Assembly: GCA_028872875.1 (NCBI GenBank)
Contig: JAGWOC010000012.1
Span: 1-58,244, forward strand
Source of the DNA: Chloroflexota bacterium
Lineage (GTDB): Bacteria > Chloroflexota > Dehalococcoidia > DSTF01 > JACRBR01
DNA: 58,244 bases
Reading direction: 5' to 3'
Shown piece by piece: positions 26,292 to 37,000 of the stretch (its first letter is position 1; each line of letters starts with the position of its first letter). The notes under the pieces are model-generated. The model had not been told where the DNA came from and made no database searches. It saw only the letters and a list, made by a program, of their open reading frames with translations. The position numbers and the translations under genes were made by a program.

Positions 26292-26342
26292 CAACAGCGG
26301 GAGCCCGAAGTACCACGTCGTCGGCGGTGCGGGATGGGGATG

Positions 26343-26358
26343 CGGAGCTGAAGCTCCG
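26343..26358. repeat. Palindrome CGGAGCTGAAGCTCCG, inverse copy
   Basis: The exact reverse complement of the core found at 23296-23311 and 28770-28785. It ends four bases before the copA stop codon, so it could also end copper operon transcription, although no T run follows. Confidence 0.65.
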
Positions 26359-26361
26359 CCG

Positions 26362-28695
26362 TCAGAGCCAGCCGTGCTGGATGCCCGTGAAGATCACCAG
26401 GGGCACGATCAGCACCACGGCCGCGAACGCCATCGCCAGGGCCGGTCCTGCGTTCGCCGCCAGGAAGTTCGTCGCCGGCGCGGCGTACTCGTTGCCGCTC
26501 CGCTGCGCGATCTCCCGCGCCTTCGACTGGAGCCGCAGGCTGTTCGTCATCACCGACACCGAGCTGAACGCCATCGCCCCGCCCGCGATGATCGGGTTGA
26601 GGAATCCCAGCGCAGCGATCGGGATCGCGACCACGTTATAGCCGAACGCCCACAGCAGGTTCTGCTTGATCGTCGTCAGCGTCTGGCGGCTGAGCGCGAT
26701 CGCCTCCGCGACCTTCGAGATGTCGCCGTGCAGCAGCGTGATGTCGCCCGCCTCGATCGCCACGTCTGTGCCCGTACTCATGGCGATGCCGATGTCGGCC
26801 TGCGCCAGCGCCGGCGCGTCGTTGACGCCGTCGCCCGCCATCGCCACGGACAGTCCTTCGCCCTGGAGCTGGCGCACGAGCGAAAGCTTGTCCTCCGGCC
26901 GCGCGCCTGCCCGCCACTCGCGCACGCCCGCCGCCTCGGCGACGCGGGCCGCCGCGCGCTCGTTGTCGCCCGTCATCATCACCACGCGCAGGCCCAGGCC
27001 GTGCAGCGCGGCGACGGCGCGCGCCGCGTTCTTCTTCACCTCGTCGGCGATGCCGATGATGCCCTCGACCCTGCCGTCGACCGCGGCGAAGATCACCGTG
27101 CGCCCGGCCTCTTCGAGCCGGGCCAGCTCCTCGCCGGTTGCCGCGTCCACCGTGATGCCCTGCTCGTCGAGCAGCCGCCGGTTGCCGGCGATCACCCGCC
27201 GGCCGTCCACGGTGGCGACGACGCCGCGTCCTGTCAGCGACTCAAACTCCGTCGCGGCGGGCAGGTCGTATCCGGAGTCCACCGCCGCATCGACGACGGC
27301 GCGGCTCAGCGGGTGGTCGCTGCCTTGCTCGGCCGCCGCGACCAGCGTCAACAGCATCTGCTCGGACATGACGCCGGCCGGCACGGCGTCCGTCACCTGC
27401 GGGCGCCCCTCGGTCAGCGTGCCGGTCTTGTCCAGCACGATGACGTCGAGCGTCCGCGTGCGCTCGAGCACCTCCGCGTTCTTGACCAGGATCCCGCGCT
27501 CGGCGCCGATCCCCGTGCCGACCATGATCGCGGTCGGCGTGGCGAGCCCCAGCGCGCACGGGCAGGCGATGACGAGCACGGCGACGGCCGCCGTCATCGC
27601 CCCGGTCCAGTCGCCCGCCGCCAGGCCCCACGCCAGCGCCGTCCCCAGCGCGATGACGATGACGACCGGCACGAAGACCGCCGCCACCTGGTCGACCAGC
27701 TTCTGGATCGGCGCCTTCGACCCCTGCGCCTCCTCGACCATCCTGGCCATACGCGCGAGCGTCGTCGCCTCGCCGACCGCCGTCGCCTCGACGCGCAGCA
27801 CGCCGTTCTGGTTCACCGTGCCGCCGACAACGGCGTCGCCCGCGCGCTTCTCGACCGGCAGCGACTCGCCCGTGATCATCGACTCATCGAGCGCGCTGTA
27901 GCCCTCGCGCACGACGCCGTCCACCGCGACCTTCTCGCCCGGCCGCACGACGAAGACATCGCCGATGTGTACCTGCTCGATGGGCAGCTCGACCTCCTGG
28001 CCGTCGCGCAGCACGCGCGCCGACTTGGCGGAAAGATTGAGCAGCGCGCGGATCGCCGACGACGCGACGCCCTTGGAGCGCTCCTCGAAGTACTTGCCCA
28101 TCGTGATGAAGACGAGCACGGCCGCGGACACGTCGAAGAACATGTGGTACGGCTGGTCCCAGACGACGACCCACAGGCCGAAGGCGTAGGCGACCGTCGT
28201 GCCGAGCGCGATCAGCACGTCCATGTTCGGGTTCAGGTGCCGCAGAGAGGCGTAGCTGCCGCGATAGTAGCGCCAGCCGAGCACCACCTGGATCGGCGTC
28301 GCGAGCGCGAGCACGATCCAGCCGTGCACGCGGGGGCTGACGATGTACAGCCCCGCGATGTCCATCGCCATCGTCAGGATCACGGCCGGGATCGCCAGCA
28401 CGGCGCCGAACAGGACGAGGTAGAGCGTGCGTCGGGCGTGCCCCTCGCGATCGCCGCCGCGGTCCTCGCCGGCGGCGGCCTCCTGCGCGGCGTAGCCCGC
28501 CTTCTGCACGGCGGCGATCAGCGCGGCGACGGGGAGCGCGCCGTCCGCGGTGACGAGCGCCGTCTCCGACGCGAAGTTCACGTTCGCGCTCTCGACGCCC
28601 TCCACCTTGCTCAGCGCCCGCTCGACTCGCCGCACGCACGACGCGCACGTCATGCCGGTGATGTCGAGGGTGAGTGTCTGCTGTTTCGTTGCCAT
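26362..28695 (-). CDS. copA: Copper-translocating P1B-type ATPase
   Basis: A 777-residue copper pump. One HMA domain at the N-terminus has GMTCASC (C17, C20). Two hydrophobic pairs follow, then the actuator [11 protein letters not shown], then the membrane CPC site [14 protein letters not shown] (C378, C380). The phosphorylation Asp is D422 in DKTGTLTEG, and [10 protein letters not shown] is in the ATP domain. The length fits a CopA with a single HMA. It is the last gene of the csoR-copZ-copA operon and exports Cu(I). Confidence 0.96.
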   Translation of the reverse strand: MATKQQTLTLDITGMTCASCVRRVERALSKVEGVESANVNFASETALVTADGALPVAALIAAVQKAGYAAQEAAAGEDRGGDREGHARRTLYLVLFGAVLAIPAVILTMAMDIAGLYIVSPRVHGWIVLALATPIQVVLGWRYYRGSYASLRHLNPNMDVLIALGTTVAYAFGLWVVVWDQPYHMFFDVSAAVLVFITMGKYFEERSKGVASSAIRALLNLSAKSARVLRDGQEVELPIEQVHIGDVFVVRPGEKVAVDGVVREGYSALDESMITGESLPVEKRAGDAVVGGTVNQNGVLRVEATAVGEATTLARMARMVEEAQGSKAPIQKLVDQVAAVFVPVVIVIALGTALAWGLAAGDWTGAMTAAVAVLVIACPCALGLATPTAIMVGTGIGAERGILVKNAEVLERTRTLDVIVLDKTGTLTEGRPQVTDAVPAGVMSEQMLLTLVAAAEQGSDHPLSRAVVDAAVDSGYDLPAATEFESLTGRGVVATVDGRRVIAGNRRLLDEQGITVDAATGEELARLEEAGRTVIFAAVDGRVEGIIGIADEVKKNAARAVAALHGLGLRVVMMTGDNERAAARVAEAAGVREWRAGARPEDKLSLVRQLQGEGLSVAMAGDGVNDAPALAQADIGIAMSTGTDVAIEAGDITLLHGDISKVAEAIALSRQTLTTIKQNLLWAFGYNVVAIPIAALGFLNPIIAGGAMAFSSVSVMTNSLRLQSKAREIAQRSGNEYAAPATNFLAANAGPALAMAFAAVVLIVPLVIFTGIQHGWL

Positions 28696-28725
28696 GTGTG
28701 GCCCGTCTATCTCTTGATCGACTGC

Positions 28726-28744
28726 CCGTAGCGTTCAGCTACGG
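28726..28744. repeat. CCGTAGC hairpin with TTCAG centre
   Basis: Perfect seven-base arms CCGTAGC and GCTACGG around GTTCA. The centre and the CGTAGCG head are shared with the neighbouring repeat at 28762-28785. It lies in the copZ-copA gap. Confidence 0.55.
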
Positions 28745-28761
28745 CTGCGTCTGTGCCGCCC

Positions 28762-28785
28762 CGTAGCGAAGGAGCTTCAGCTCCG
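28762..28785. repeat. CGTAGCG/TTCAG palindrome, copy 2
   Basis: Identical to copy 1 at 23288-23311 over 24 bases. It lies in the 203-base gap between copZ and copA. A C/A-rich tract with repeated CTCCAAC and CATCCAAC follows at 28867-28899. Confidence 0.7.
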
Positions 28786-28898
28786 TCCGCCGTCCCGCTG
28801 CGGTCGGTGCTGAGCGTGGCCGCAAGATATTCTTTTGGCATGACGGCGGCTCCCCGGCCGCCGGCCTCCAACCTCGAACATCCAACAGCCCGCGCCCC

Positions 28899-29111
28899 CT
28901 ACGCCCGCACCGCCGCCTCGTACCCCTCTTCCTTGATCGCCTCGATGATCTTCGCCACGTCGAAGCCGTCACCCTCAACCTTCGCCGAGTTGGTGGCGAG
29001 GTCCACCTGTGCGGCGGTGACGCCCGGCACGCCGAGTGCGGCCTCGGTCACAGCGTGGACGCAGTGGTCGCACGTCATCCCCCGCACATCGAACACCAGT
29101 GTCTTGCTCAT
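28899..29111 (-). CDS. copZ: Copper chaperone CopZ (heavy-metal-associated domain)
   Basis: A 70-residue single HMA domain. The Cu(I) site is GMTCDHC (C14, C17). VTEAALGVPGVTAAQVDL and ATNSAKVEGDGF follow the ferredoxin-like fold, and IIEAIKEEGYEA is the last helix. The ATG at 29111 has AGGAG eight bases upstream. It lies between csoR and copA and should pass Cu(I) to the pump. The longer frame to 29426 is an artefact. Confidence 0.93.
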   Translation of the reverse strand: MSKTLVFDVRGMTCDHCVHAVTEAALGVPGVTAAQVDLATNSAKVEGDGFDVAKIIEAIKEEGYEAAVRA

Positions 29112-29143
29112 GGTCTGCTCTCCTGCGGCGGCGACAGCCGCCC

Positions 29144-29199
29144 CTGTTGTCTGTTGTCTGCCGTCTGTTCTTTGCTGTTTGTTCGTTGCTGTTTGTCCT
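29144..29199. repeat. CTGTTGTCTG / TTTGCTGTTTG low-complexity tract between csoR and copZ
   Basis: About 56 bases of T/G/C-rich sequence with repeated CTGTTGT, CTGTT and GCTGTTTG words and almost no A. It fills much of the gap between csoR and copZ. A shorter tract with the same words lies at 20484-20513. Confidence 0.6.
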
Positions 29200-29217
29200 G
29201 CCCGCGCTGCGGGCCCC

Positions 29218-29484
29218 CTACTTCCCGGCCATCCCATACAGCTCCACGAGCTCCGAGAGCACCGCGTCGTCGCGCCCCTCGCGGATGCCGTCCACCACGC
29301 ACGTGTGGAGGTGGCCGTCGAGCAGGATCGCCTCCATCTTCTCGATGGCGCGGCGCACCGCGTACGTCTGCTTGAGCACGTCGACGCAGTACTTGTCCGC
29401 CTCGACCATCCGCCGGATGCCGGCAAGGTGGCCTTCGATGAAGCTGAGCCGCTTCAGAACGTCGTCCCTGGTCTCGTCGCGCAT
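29218..29484 (-). CDS. csoR: CsoR-type copper-sensing repressor
   Basis: An 88-residue all-helical repressor. The Cu(I) ligands C33, H57 and C61 lie in YCVDVLKQ and LDGHLHTCV and match the Cys-His-Cys set of CsoR. The start ATG 29484 has GGGAGAG upstream; a GTG five codons earlier is less likely. It heads the copper operon and its promoter carries a G-rich palindrome downstream of the -10, so it probably represses its own operon until Cu(I) binds. Confidence 0.93.
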   Translation of the reverse strand: MRDETRDDVLKRLSFIEGHLAGIRRMVEADKYCVDVLKQTYAVRRAIEKMEAILLDGHLHTCVVDGIREGRDDAVLSELVELYGMAGK

Positions 29485-29496
29485 CGCTCTCTCCCA

Positions 29497-29549
29497 CACC
29501 CCCGGGGTGGGGGTACAGTCATGGTACGTGGCTCGCCTGGGCCTGTCAA
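29497..29549 (-). promoter_or_regulatory. Copper operon promoter with CsoR-like operator
   Basis: On the minus strand a consensus TTGACA (29544-29549) and TACCAT (29521-29526) are 17 bases apart. Just downstream lies TACCCCCACCCCGGGGGTG, which contains the 13-base palindrome CACCCC-G-GGGGTG (29497-29509). G/C-run palindromes of this kind are known CsoR operators. It overlaps the predicted transcription start, as a repressor site should. Confidence 0.75.
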
Positions 29550-29593
29550 CCCGGCGGCCCGTATCGGGTGGACGGACGGCCGGGCCGCGCTCG

Positions 29594-30433
29594 TTACGCG
29601 ATCCCTTCGCGGGTCACTTCATCGAGGAAGGGGCGGACGATGCGGCCCCACGCGTCAGGCCGCTCGTAGTGGGCGGAATGCCCGGCGTCGCGAATGACGC
29701 GGACGCGGCTGTGCGGGAAGTAGCGCGCGAGCCTCCGGATCATCGGCGGCGGGAAGATGGGGTCGTCGCTGCCGACGGCGAGCAGGGCGGGGATGTCCAG
29801 CGCGCGCATCGCGGCCGGATCGTGCTCGCCGAGCAGCCGGCGGCGCGCGGACTCGGGCGGCGGCGCGTAGAGCAGGCCGAACTGGTGGCGCAGCAACGCG
29901 AGGTCGAATCGGCGTGTGGTGAAACCCGGCGAGATCATCGGGTGGTAGCCGAGCGGGAGCGTCGCCAAGTCGGTCTGGCCGGCGGTCGCGATGTACGCAT
30001 GGAACTGCTTGCGCAGCACATCGTCCACAATGCCGCCGATCGTGTCCGTCAACACGAGGCTGCGGACCCGATGGGGCCAGCGCAGCGCAAAGCCGGCGAT
30101 CGCCCATCCGCCCATCGACTGTCCTACGAGGTGCGCACGTTCGATGCCGAGATGGTCGAGGACGGCCTGGACATCGAGGGCAAGGGCCTCGGTGCCGACC
30201 TGCGGCGTGTCGATGGACCTGCCGAACCCGCGATGGTCAAGGACGATCACGCGGTAGGCGTCGAGAAACGACGGGATGTTCTGCCACCAGGTCAGGTGGC
30301 TGCCGCCAAGCCCGTGCGCGAGGAGCAGCGCGGGGCCGTCACCGTACCACTCGAAATAGATCTCCGTGCCGGCGGCCGGTGCGAAGCCCGAGCCGTGCGC
30401 GATATGCCGTGCCGTCGAGACCTCGCCCGTCAC
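29594..30433 (-). CDS. Alpha/beta hydrolase
   Basis: A protein of about 279 residues with an ordinary alpha/beta-hydrolase core: oxyanion loop AHGLGGSHLTWW, VLDHRGFGRS, nucleophile Ser in LVGQSMGGWAIAG, acid in AVGSDDPIFPP and His in RDAGHSAHYERPD. Likely cytosolic; the substrate is unknown. Start uncertain: GTG 30433 has a G-rich stretch at suitable distance, and GTG 30442 is the alternative. It is divergent from the valS leader. Confidence 0.85.
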   Translation of the reverse strand: MTGEVSTARHIAHGSGFAPAAGTEIYFEWYGDGPALLLAHGLGGSHLTWWQNIPSFLDAYRVIVLDHRGFGRSIDTPQVGTEALALDVQAVLDHLGIERAHLVGQSMGGWAIAGFALRWPHRVRSLVLTDTIGGIVDDVLRKQFHAYIATAGQTDLATLPLGYHPMISPGFTTRRFDLALLRHQFGLLYAPPPESARRRLLGEHDPAAMRALDIPALLAVGSDDPIFPPPMIRRLARYFPHSRVRVIRDAGHSAHYERPDAWGRIVRPFLDEVTREGIA

Positions 30434-30702
30434 GGCGGACACCCCCGGCGAACGGCCGCGTGGTGCGCGTCCAGTGCCGTGCGCCGGTGGCGATGCGGCT
30501 TCCTCATGATCCCCCTTCCGCCCTGTGTGGCGCGTAGACTGTAGCGCGCGGACGTGAAGCCGTCATCCGTTGCTGCGCCGGCGCCGCGGATCCGGTACGA
30601 TGCGCGTCGTGACAGCGGACGCTTTGACCCACGGCGCGCACGGAGTGGTAGCGGTACGGATGGCCCGTTGACCGGCTGCTGACGCGCGCAGACGACTCGA
30701 CG

Positions 30703-30731
30703 GGCCCCGGAAGACCTTCGGGGCCTCTTCG
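30703..30731 (+). terminator. Attenuator-like intrinsic terminator in the valS leader
   Basis: GGCCCCGGA pairs with TTCGGGGCC (nine pairs, one G-T) around the loop AGACC, followed by the modestly T-rich TCTTCG. The 5' arm can alternatively pair with 30662-30668. Confidence 0.55.
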
Positions 30732-30756
30732 TGCCCCGCTTGCGCCGGCGGGGCAC
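30731..30756 (+). other. Second hairpin in the valS leader
   Basis: Perfect nine-base arms GTGCCCCGC and GCGGGGCAC with an eight-base loop, directly after the terminator-like hairpin. No T run follows. Confidence 0.5.
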
Positions 30757-30865
30757 ACGGGGAGCCCGCGCGCAGGGGAACAATGACAACACGAAATCGC
30801 CGGCTGGATACGGGACGCGCGGCCCCGCGGAAGCCGGCTGAGCGACGCCGGCGAAAGGTGCACCC

Positions 30866-33745
<2,880 letters not shown>

Positions 33746-33896
33746 GGTTGCGGCGCCGCCGGCACGGAGCGGCGCGGACCGCGGGCGGCCAATACGGCCG
33801 CAGTCAGGCGCCACGCCTGCGCACCGGGCCTGACTTTGCTATCGTGCTGTGACCACGCGACATGAGCAGCAGGGGATCAGGAGGAAGGGACGAGGG

Positions 33897-34589
33897 ATGA
33901 AGCTTGCCATTGCCTGCGCGGCAGCGTTCGCGGCCCTGGCCTTCAGCGCCTGCGGCGGCAGCAGCACCACGACACCGACCGCGAGTCCGCAGCCTTCGGC
34001 GCAGACGCCGGCCACCGGAGGGACGCCCGCGGCCGCCAGCACGCCAGCCGCCACATCGACGCAGCCAGGAGGCACGACAACGAGTCCGAAGACCTACACC
34101 GCACCGCCGCCCATGACGATCGACGTCAACAAGAAGTACTTCGCCACCATCAAGATGGACATCGGCGACATCAAGCTCGAGTTGTTCCCGAAGGACGCGC
34201 CCGTCACCGTCAACAACTTTGTCTTCCTGGCGCGCAACCACTTCTACGACGGCGTCACGTTCCACCGCGTCATCCCCGGCTTCGTGGCGCAGGCGGGCGA
34301 CCCCACCGGCACGGGCAGCGGCGGGCCCGGCTACACGATCAAGGACGAGGTCAACGCCCGGAAGTTCCTCGACGGCACGATCGGCATGGCCAAGACATCG
34401 GCGCCGAACTCCGCGGGCAGCCAGTGGTTCATCTGCTACGCGCCGCAGCCCAACCTCGATGGCCAGTACACAGCGTTCGGGCAGATCGTGGCCGGCCGCG
34501 ACGTGCTCGACAAGATCGCGCCACGCGACCCGGCGACGGCGACCACGCCCGGCACGAAGATCAACACCATCGTCATCGAAGAGCAGTAG
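33897..34589 (+). CDS. Cyclophilin-type peptidyl-prolyl isomerase lipoprotein
   Basis: A 230-residue secreted lipoprotein. The signal ends in FSACGG, a lipobox with the lipidated Cys. A Thr/Ser/Pro-rich tether (about residues 22-68) follows and then the cyclophilin domain (FYDGVTFHRVIPGFVAQAGDPTGTGSGGPGY, SAGSQWFICYAP, YTAFGQIVAGRDVLDKI). The catalytic Arg and the aromatic pocket residues are present. ATG 33897 has AGGAGGAAGG upstream. It should assist protein folding outside the membrane. Confidence 0.93.
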   Translation: MKLAIACAAAFAALAFSACGGSSTTTPTASPQPSAQTPATGGTPAAASTPAATSTQPGGTTTSPKTYTAPPPMTIDVNKKYFATIKMDIGDIKLELFPKDAPVTVNNFVFLARNHFYDGVTFHRVIPGFVAQAGDPTGTGSGGPGYTIKDEVNARKFLDGTIGMAKTSAPNSAGSQWFICYAPQPNLDGQYTAFGQIVAGRDVLDKIAPRDPATATTPGTKINTIVIEEQ

Positions 34590-34611
34590 GGGCGGGCCCG
34601 TGTGCCCGCCC
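34590..34611. terminator. Bidirectional hairpin between convergent genes
   Basis: GGGCGGGC and GCCCGCCC arms with a six-base loop, directly after the isomerase stop and 11 bases before the end of the convergent phosphatase gene. It may stop both transcripts, although T runs are weak. Confidence 0.5.
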
Positions 34612-34621
34612 GCATCGGTTT

Positions 34622-35467
34622 CTACAGAGCGAACCGGCGGATCGCCCATGCGACGCCGTCCTCGCGGTTGCCCGGGGCGACGACCTCCACCTCCGCCCGC
34701 ACCTCCGGCGGCGCATTGCCCATCGCGACGCTCAGGCCGGCCACGCGCATCATCTCCAGGTCCGGCGCCGCGTCGCCGATCGCCATCGCGTCGCCGGGAT
34801 CGATGCCCAGGTGCTCGCAGACCATGAGCAGCGCGCGCCCCTTGTCGGCATCGCCGTGGACGATGTTGAGATACGGCGGGAAGGTCTCGCTGTAGCCGCG
34901 GGCGAGCGTCAGCGCGCCGTCGTGCCGGCCGTCGAGCCGCGCCCCGACGCCGTCCACCGCCTCCTGTCCGAAGAAGAGGAACGCCTGCACGCCGTCCGCG
35001 GCGTGCGCCGACAGCCGCTGTGTCAGCACGATGCCGGCCGGCAGCCGCGACGGATCCCCTTCGGCGCGGCTCGCCGCGAGGTACGTCACGTTGTCTACGG
35101 TGACCATGCCCTCGTATCCGGCCTCGTCGGCGACCCGCGCGATCTCCCTTGCGGTGCCCGCGGGGATCAGGAGGTCGAGCAGCGGCGCGTCGTCGTGCGG
35201 GCCGCGGATCAGCGCACCGTTGTGGCAGATCAGCGGCGCGGTGATGCCGAGGAGGTCGGCCGTGCGCTTCGCCAGCACGTACCAGCGCGAGGTCGCCAGC
35301 ACGATCCGCACGCCGGCCGCGACCGCCGCCCGGACGGCCGCCGCGTTGCCGTCGCTGATCGCGCTGCCGCGCTCCAGCAGCGTGCCGTCCATGTCGAGCG
35401 CGACGAGCCGCACCTTGCGGCCGCCGTCGAGAAACCCGCGCGCGCGGCGCGGCAGCTCACGAGCCAT
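34622..35467 (-). CDS. HAD-superfamily Cof-type phosphatase
   Basis: A 281-residue phosphatase. Motif I is VALDMDGTLLERG (nucleophile Asp), followed by a C2B cap, then the late motif GDAAPDLEMMRVAGLSVAMGNAPPEV. Lys in DKGRALLMVCEHLGI is motif III. Cof-like phosphatases act on sugar phosphates or cofactor-like phosphates; the substrate is unknown. Its start overlaps the end of radC by 11 bases, so it is probably translated from the same mRNA. Confidence 0.9.
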   Translation of the reverse strand: MARELPRRARGFLDGGRKVRLVALDMDGTLLERGSAISDGNAAAVRAAVAAGVRIVLATSRWYVLAKRTADLLGITAPLICHNGALIRGPHDDAPLLDLLIPAGTAREIARVADEAGYEGMVTVDNVTYLAASRAEGDPSRLPAGIVLTQRLSAHAADGVQAFLFFGQEAVDGVGARLDGRHDGALTLARGYSETFPPYLNIVHGDADKGRALLMVCEHLGIDPGDAMAIGDAAPDLEMMRVAGLSVAMGNAPPEVRAEVEVVAPGNREDGVAWAIRRFAL

Positions 35468-36176
35468 GGGGGAACCCCATGTTCACGGCCTTCATGCTCA
35501 CGTAACGCCCGCCCGCGATGATCATGTGGTCGAGCAGCGTGATGTCCATGACGCGCGCCGAGTCGAAGACCATCTTGGTCATCTGGATGTCCGCCGCGGA
35601 CGGTGTCGGGTCTCCGGACGGGTGGTTGTGCACCAGCACGACCTGCGTCGCGTTGACGCGCACGGCGTCGCGCAGCAGCTCGGCGATCCGCACCTGCGCC
35701 GTGTGGACGCTGCCGCGGTACACCTCCGGGAATCCGATCATGTGCATCCGCGCATCGAGCAGCAGCACGCGCACGGACTCCTGCTCCAGCAGCGACATCT
35801 CTGCCAGGGCGATGTTGGCGATGTCGTCGGGGGACTTGAAGATGCGGCGCTCGTCGGGCATCGCCGATGCGGCGCGCATGCCCAGCTCCAGCGCCGCCTG
35901 GAGCTGCGCCGTCTTCGCCTCGCCGAGCCCCTTCTCGGTGCGCAGCTCGGCGAACGACGCGCGCGCGAGGCCGGGGAGGCCGGCGAAGCGCGCGAGCAGC
36001 CGCGACGCCTGCGCCAGCGCGCTCTCTTTCGGCGTGCCGGTGCGCAGCAGGATCGCGATGAGCTCCTGCGTCGAGAGCGCCTGCGCACCGAAATCCCGCA
36101 GGCGCTCGCGCGGGCGGTCCGACGCGGGCAGGTCGCGGATCAGCGTGTACGGCGGCGCGCTCTCGTCATGCTCCAT
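35457..36176 (-). CDS. radC: RadC/JAB-domain DNA repair-associated protein
   Basis: A 239-residue RadC. The N-terminal part is helical with a helix-hairpin-helix-like segment (LLARFAGLPGLARASFAEL and KGLGEAKTAQL). The JAB/MPN metal site follows: VLVHNHPSGDPTPSAAD and the upstream E in ARMHMIGFPEVYRGSV. ATG 36176 starts the standard N-terminus. A -10 (TACACT) ends eight bases upstream, suggesting a leaderless transcript. The biochemical role of RadC is still unclear. Confidence 0.9.
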   Translation of the reverse strand: MEHDESAPPYTLIRDLPASDRPRERLRDFGAQALSTQELIAILLRTGTPKESALAQASRLLARFAGLPGLARASFAELRTEKGLGEAKTAQLQAALELGMRAASAMPDERRIFKSPDDIANIALAEMSLLEQESVRVLLLDARMHMIGFPEVYRGSVHTAQVRIAELLRDAVRVNATQVVLVHNHPSGDPTPSAADIQMTKMVFDSARVMDITLLDHMIIAGGRYVSMKAVNMGFPHGS

Positions 36177-36184
36177 GCCGGGCA

Positions 36185-36190
36185 AGTGTA
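36185..36190 (-). promoter_or_regulatory. -10 element of radC
   Basis: On the minus strand TACACT lies eight bases before the ATG. No clear -35 and no Shine-Dalgarno. Confidence 0.35.
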
Positions 36191-36282
36191 CAGTCCCTCG
36201 TGCGCGGCTCACAGATGGCCGCTGCCGCCGCGATGGCCCCCGCGTCCCGGGGCGCGCGTATCGGGCGGGCGGCGCGTGGCCG

Positions 36283-36390
36283 GCGCGGGCTGAAAGGCCC
36301 GCGCTCCGAGTGTCATCCGCAAGGGTACCGCGGCGCGGCGCCGATGTGCGTGAGCTGTGCACGAGCGGAGCGCGGGCCTTCAGCCCGCGC
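36283..36390. repeat. Pair of inverted palindromes (GCGCGGGC / TTCAG family)
   Basis: Copy A (36283-36308) has arms GCGCGGGC and GCCCGCGC around TGAAAG followed by TCCG. Copy B (36366-36390) is its reverse complement except for one inserted A in copy A. They flank 57 bases with no open frame. The pair fills much of the 280-base gap 36177-36456 upstream of radC. The centre TTCAG/CTGAA matches the shorter palindromes at 23288 and 28762. Confidence 0.65.
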
Positions 36391-36456
36391 GTGATTGTGC
36401 GCGGACCGCCGGGTGGGTGCCCAGGCGAGACAGCGTACCGCGCGGCGGTGCGCGGC

Positions 36457-36912
36457 CTACCCCGGCGGCTCCTCGGGCGTGATGCGGAACACCGGGTGCT
36501 GCGGAGCGATGCTCAGCAGCTCCTCGTCCGTCGATGTCGCTGTCTTGCCGTCGAAGAAGATGCCGGTCTCCATCTTCCAGTGCCGCAGGTAGTTGCGCAG
36601 CACCTCGACCTTCTGCGTGTCGAGGAGCTCCTGGGCCCGGAACGGCTCCGCCTTGCCGCCGAGGCGCAGCTCGCCGCCGCCCGCCGCGCGCATGTTGCGC
36701 ACCCACTGCGTGTCGCCCCGCGGCGCGACGAGGTACCGGTCGTCGTCGACGGTCAGCGGGTTGACGGGCGTCTCGCGCCAGGCGCCGGTCCTGCGTCCGC
36801 GCACCGCCAGCACCCGCGAGCCCCGCACGCTCAGGCCCAGCCGGGCGGCGCCCGCGATGACGGCGTTGAAGACGTGTTGGGTCATCCATCCCGGCTTCTG
36901 GTAGTGCGGCAT
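36457..36912 (-). CDS. Deazaflavin (F420)-dependent nitroreductase-family protein
   Basis: A 151-residue split beta-barrel protein. RGRRTGAWRETPVNPLTVDDDRYLVAPRGDTQWVRNMRAAGGGELR is the DDN/Rv-type block that binds F420. The family name comes from the mycobacterial Ddn. AAGGAG lies six bases before the second of two tandem ATG codons, so the start at 36912 is preferred. Presence of this protein suggests that the host makes F420. The exact substrate is unknown. Confidence 0.85.
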   Translation of the reverse strand: MPHYQKPGWMTQHVFNAVIAGAARLGLSVRGSRVLAVRGRRTGAWRETPVNPLTVDDDRYLVAPRGDTQWVRNMRAAGGGELRLGGKAEPFRAQELLDTQKVEVLRNYLRHWKMETGIFFDGKTATSTDEELLSIAPQHPVFRITPEEPPG

Positions 36913-36984
36913 CATGCGCTCCTTTCGCGCGGACTTCCCGTGTTGGCGTGCCTCGCAGCGACAGGGGTTGTCGCCCGCCGGGGC

Positions 36985-36990
36985 TATACT
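36985..36990 (+). promoter_or_regulatory. -10 element upstream of addB
   Basis: TATACT lies 10 bases before the ATG at 37001. No Shine-Dalgarno and no good -35 are seen, so the mRNA would have almost no leader. Confidence 0.35.
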
Positions 36991-37000
36991 TGCGCCTGAT

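Larger units (their letters stand above)
30601..30865 (+). promoter_or_regulatory. Structured 5' leader of valS (possible T-box-type control)
   Basis: Before valS lies a 423-base region without a gene (30443-30865). Within it is GAGTGGTAGCGGTACGG (30643-30659), which resembles but does not match the T-box core. GGCCCGT (30662-30668) can pair with ACGGGCC (30700-30706), and that pairing excludes the strong terminator hairpin at 30703. This is the alternative folding expected for tRNA-sensing attenuation of an aminoacyl-tRNA synthetase. A stem I with a valine specifier could not be drawn with confidence. Confidence 0.4.

Noticed and set aside
23359-28731. Long plus-strand frames of about 975 and 785 codons
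   Set aside because: They are antisense to the lipase, TPP enzyme and copA, which have full family signatures. Composition is that of an antisense frame.
36977-36990. Full promoter with TTGTCG before addB
   Set aside because: TTGTCG is only 11 bases from TATACT, so it cannot serve as its -35; only the -10 is kept, with low confidence.
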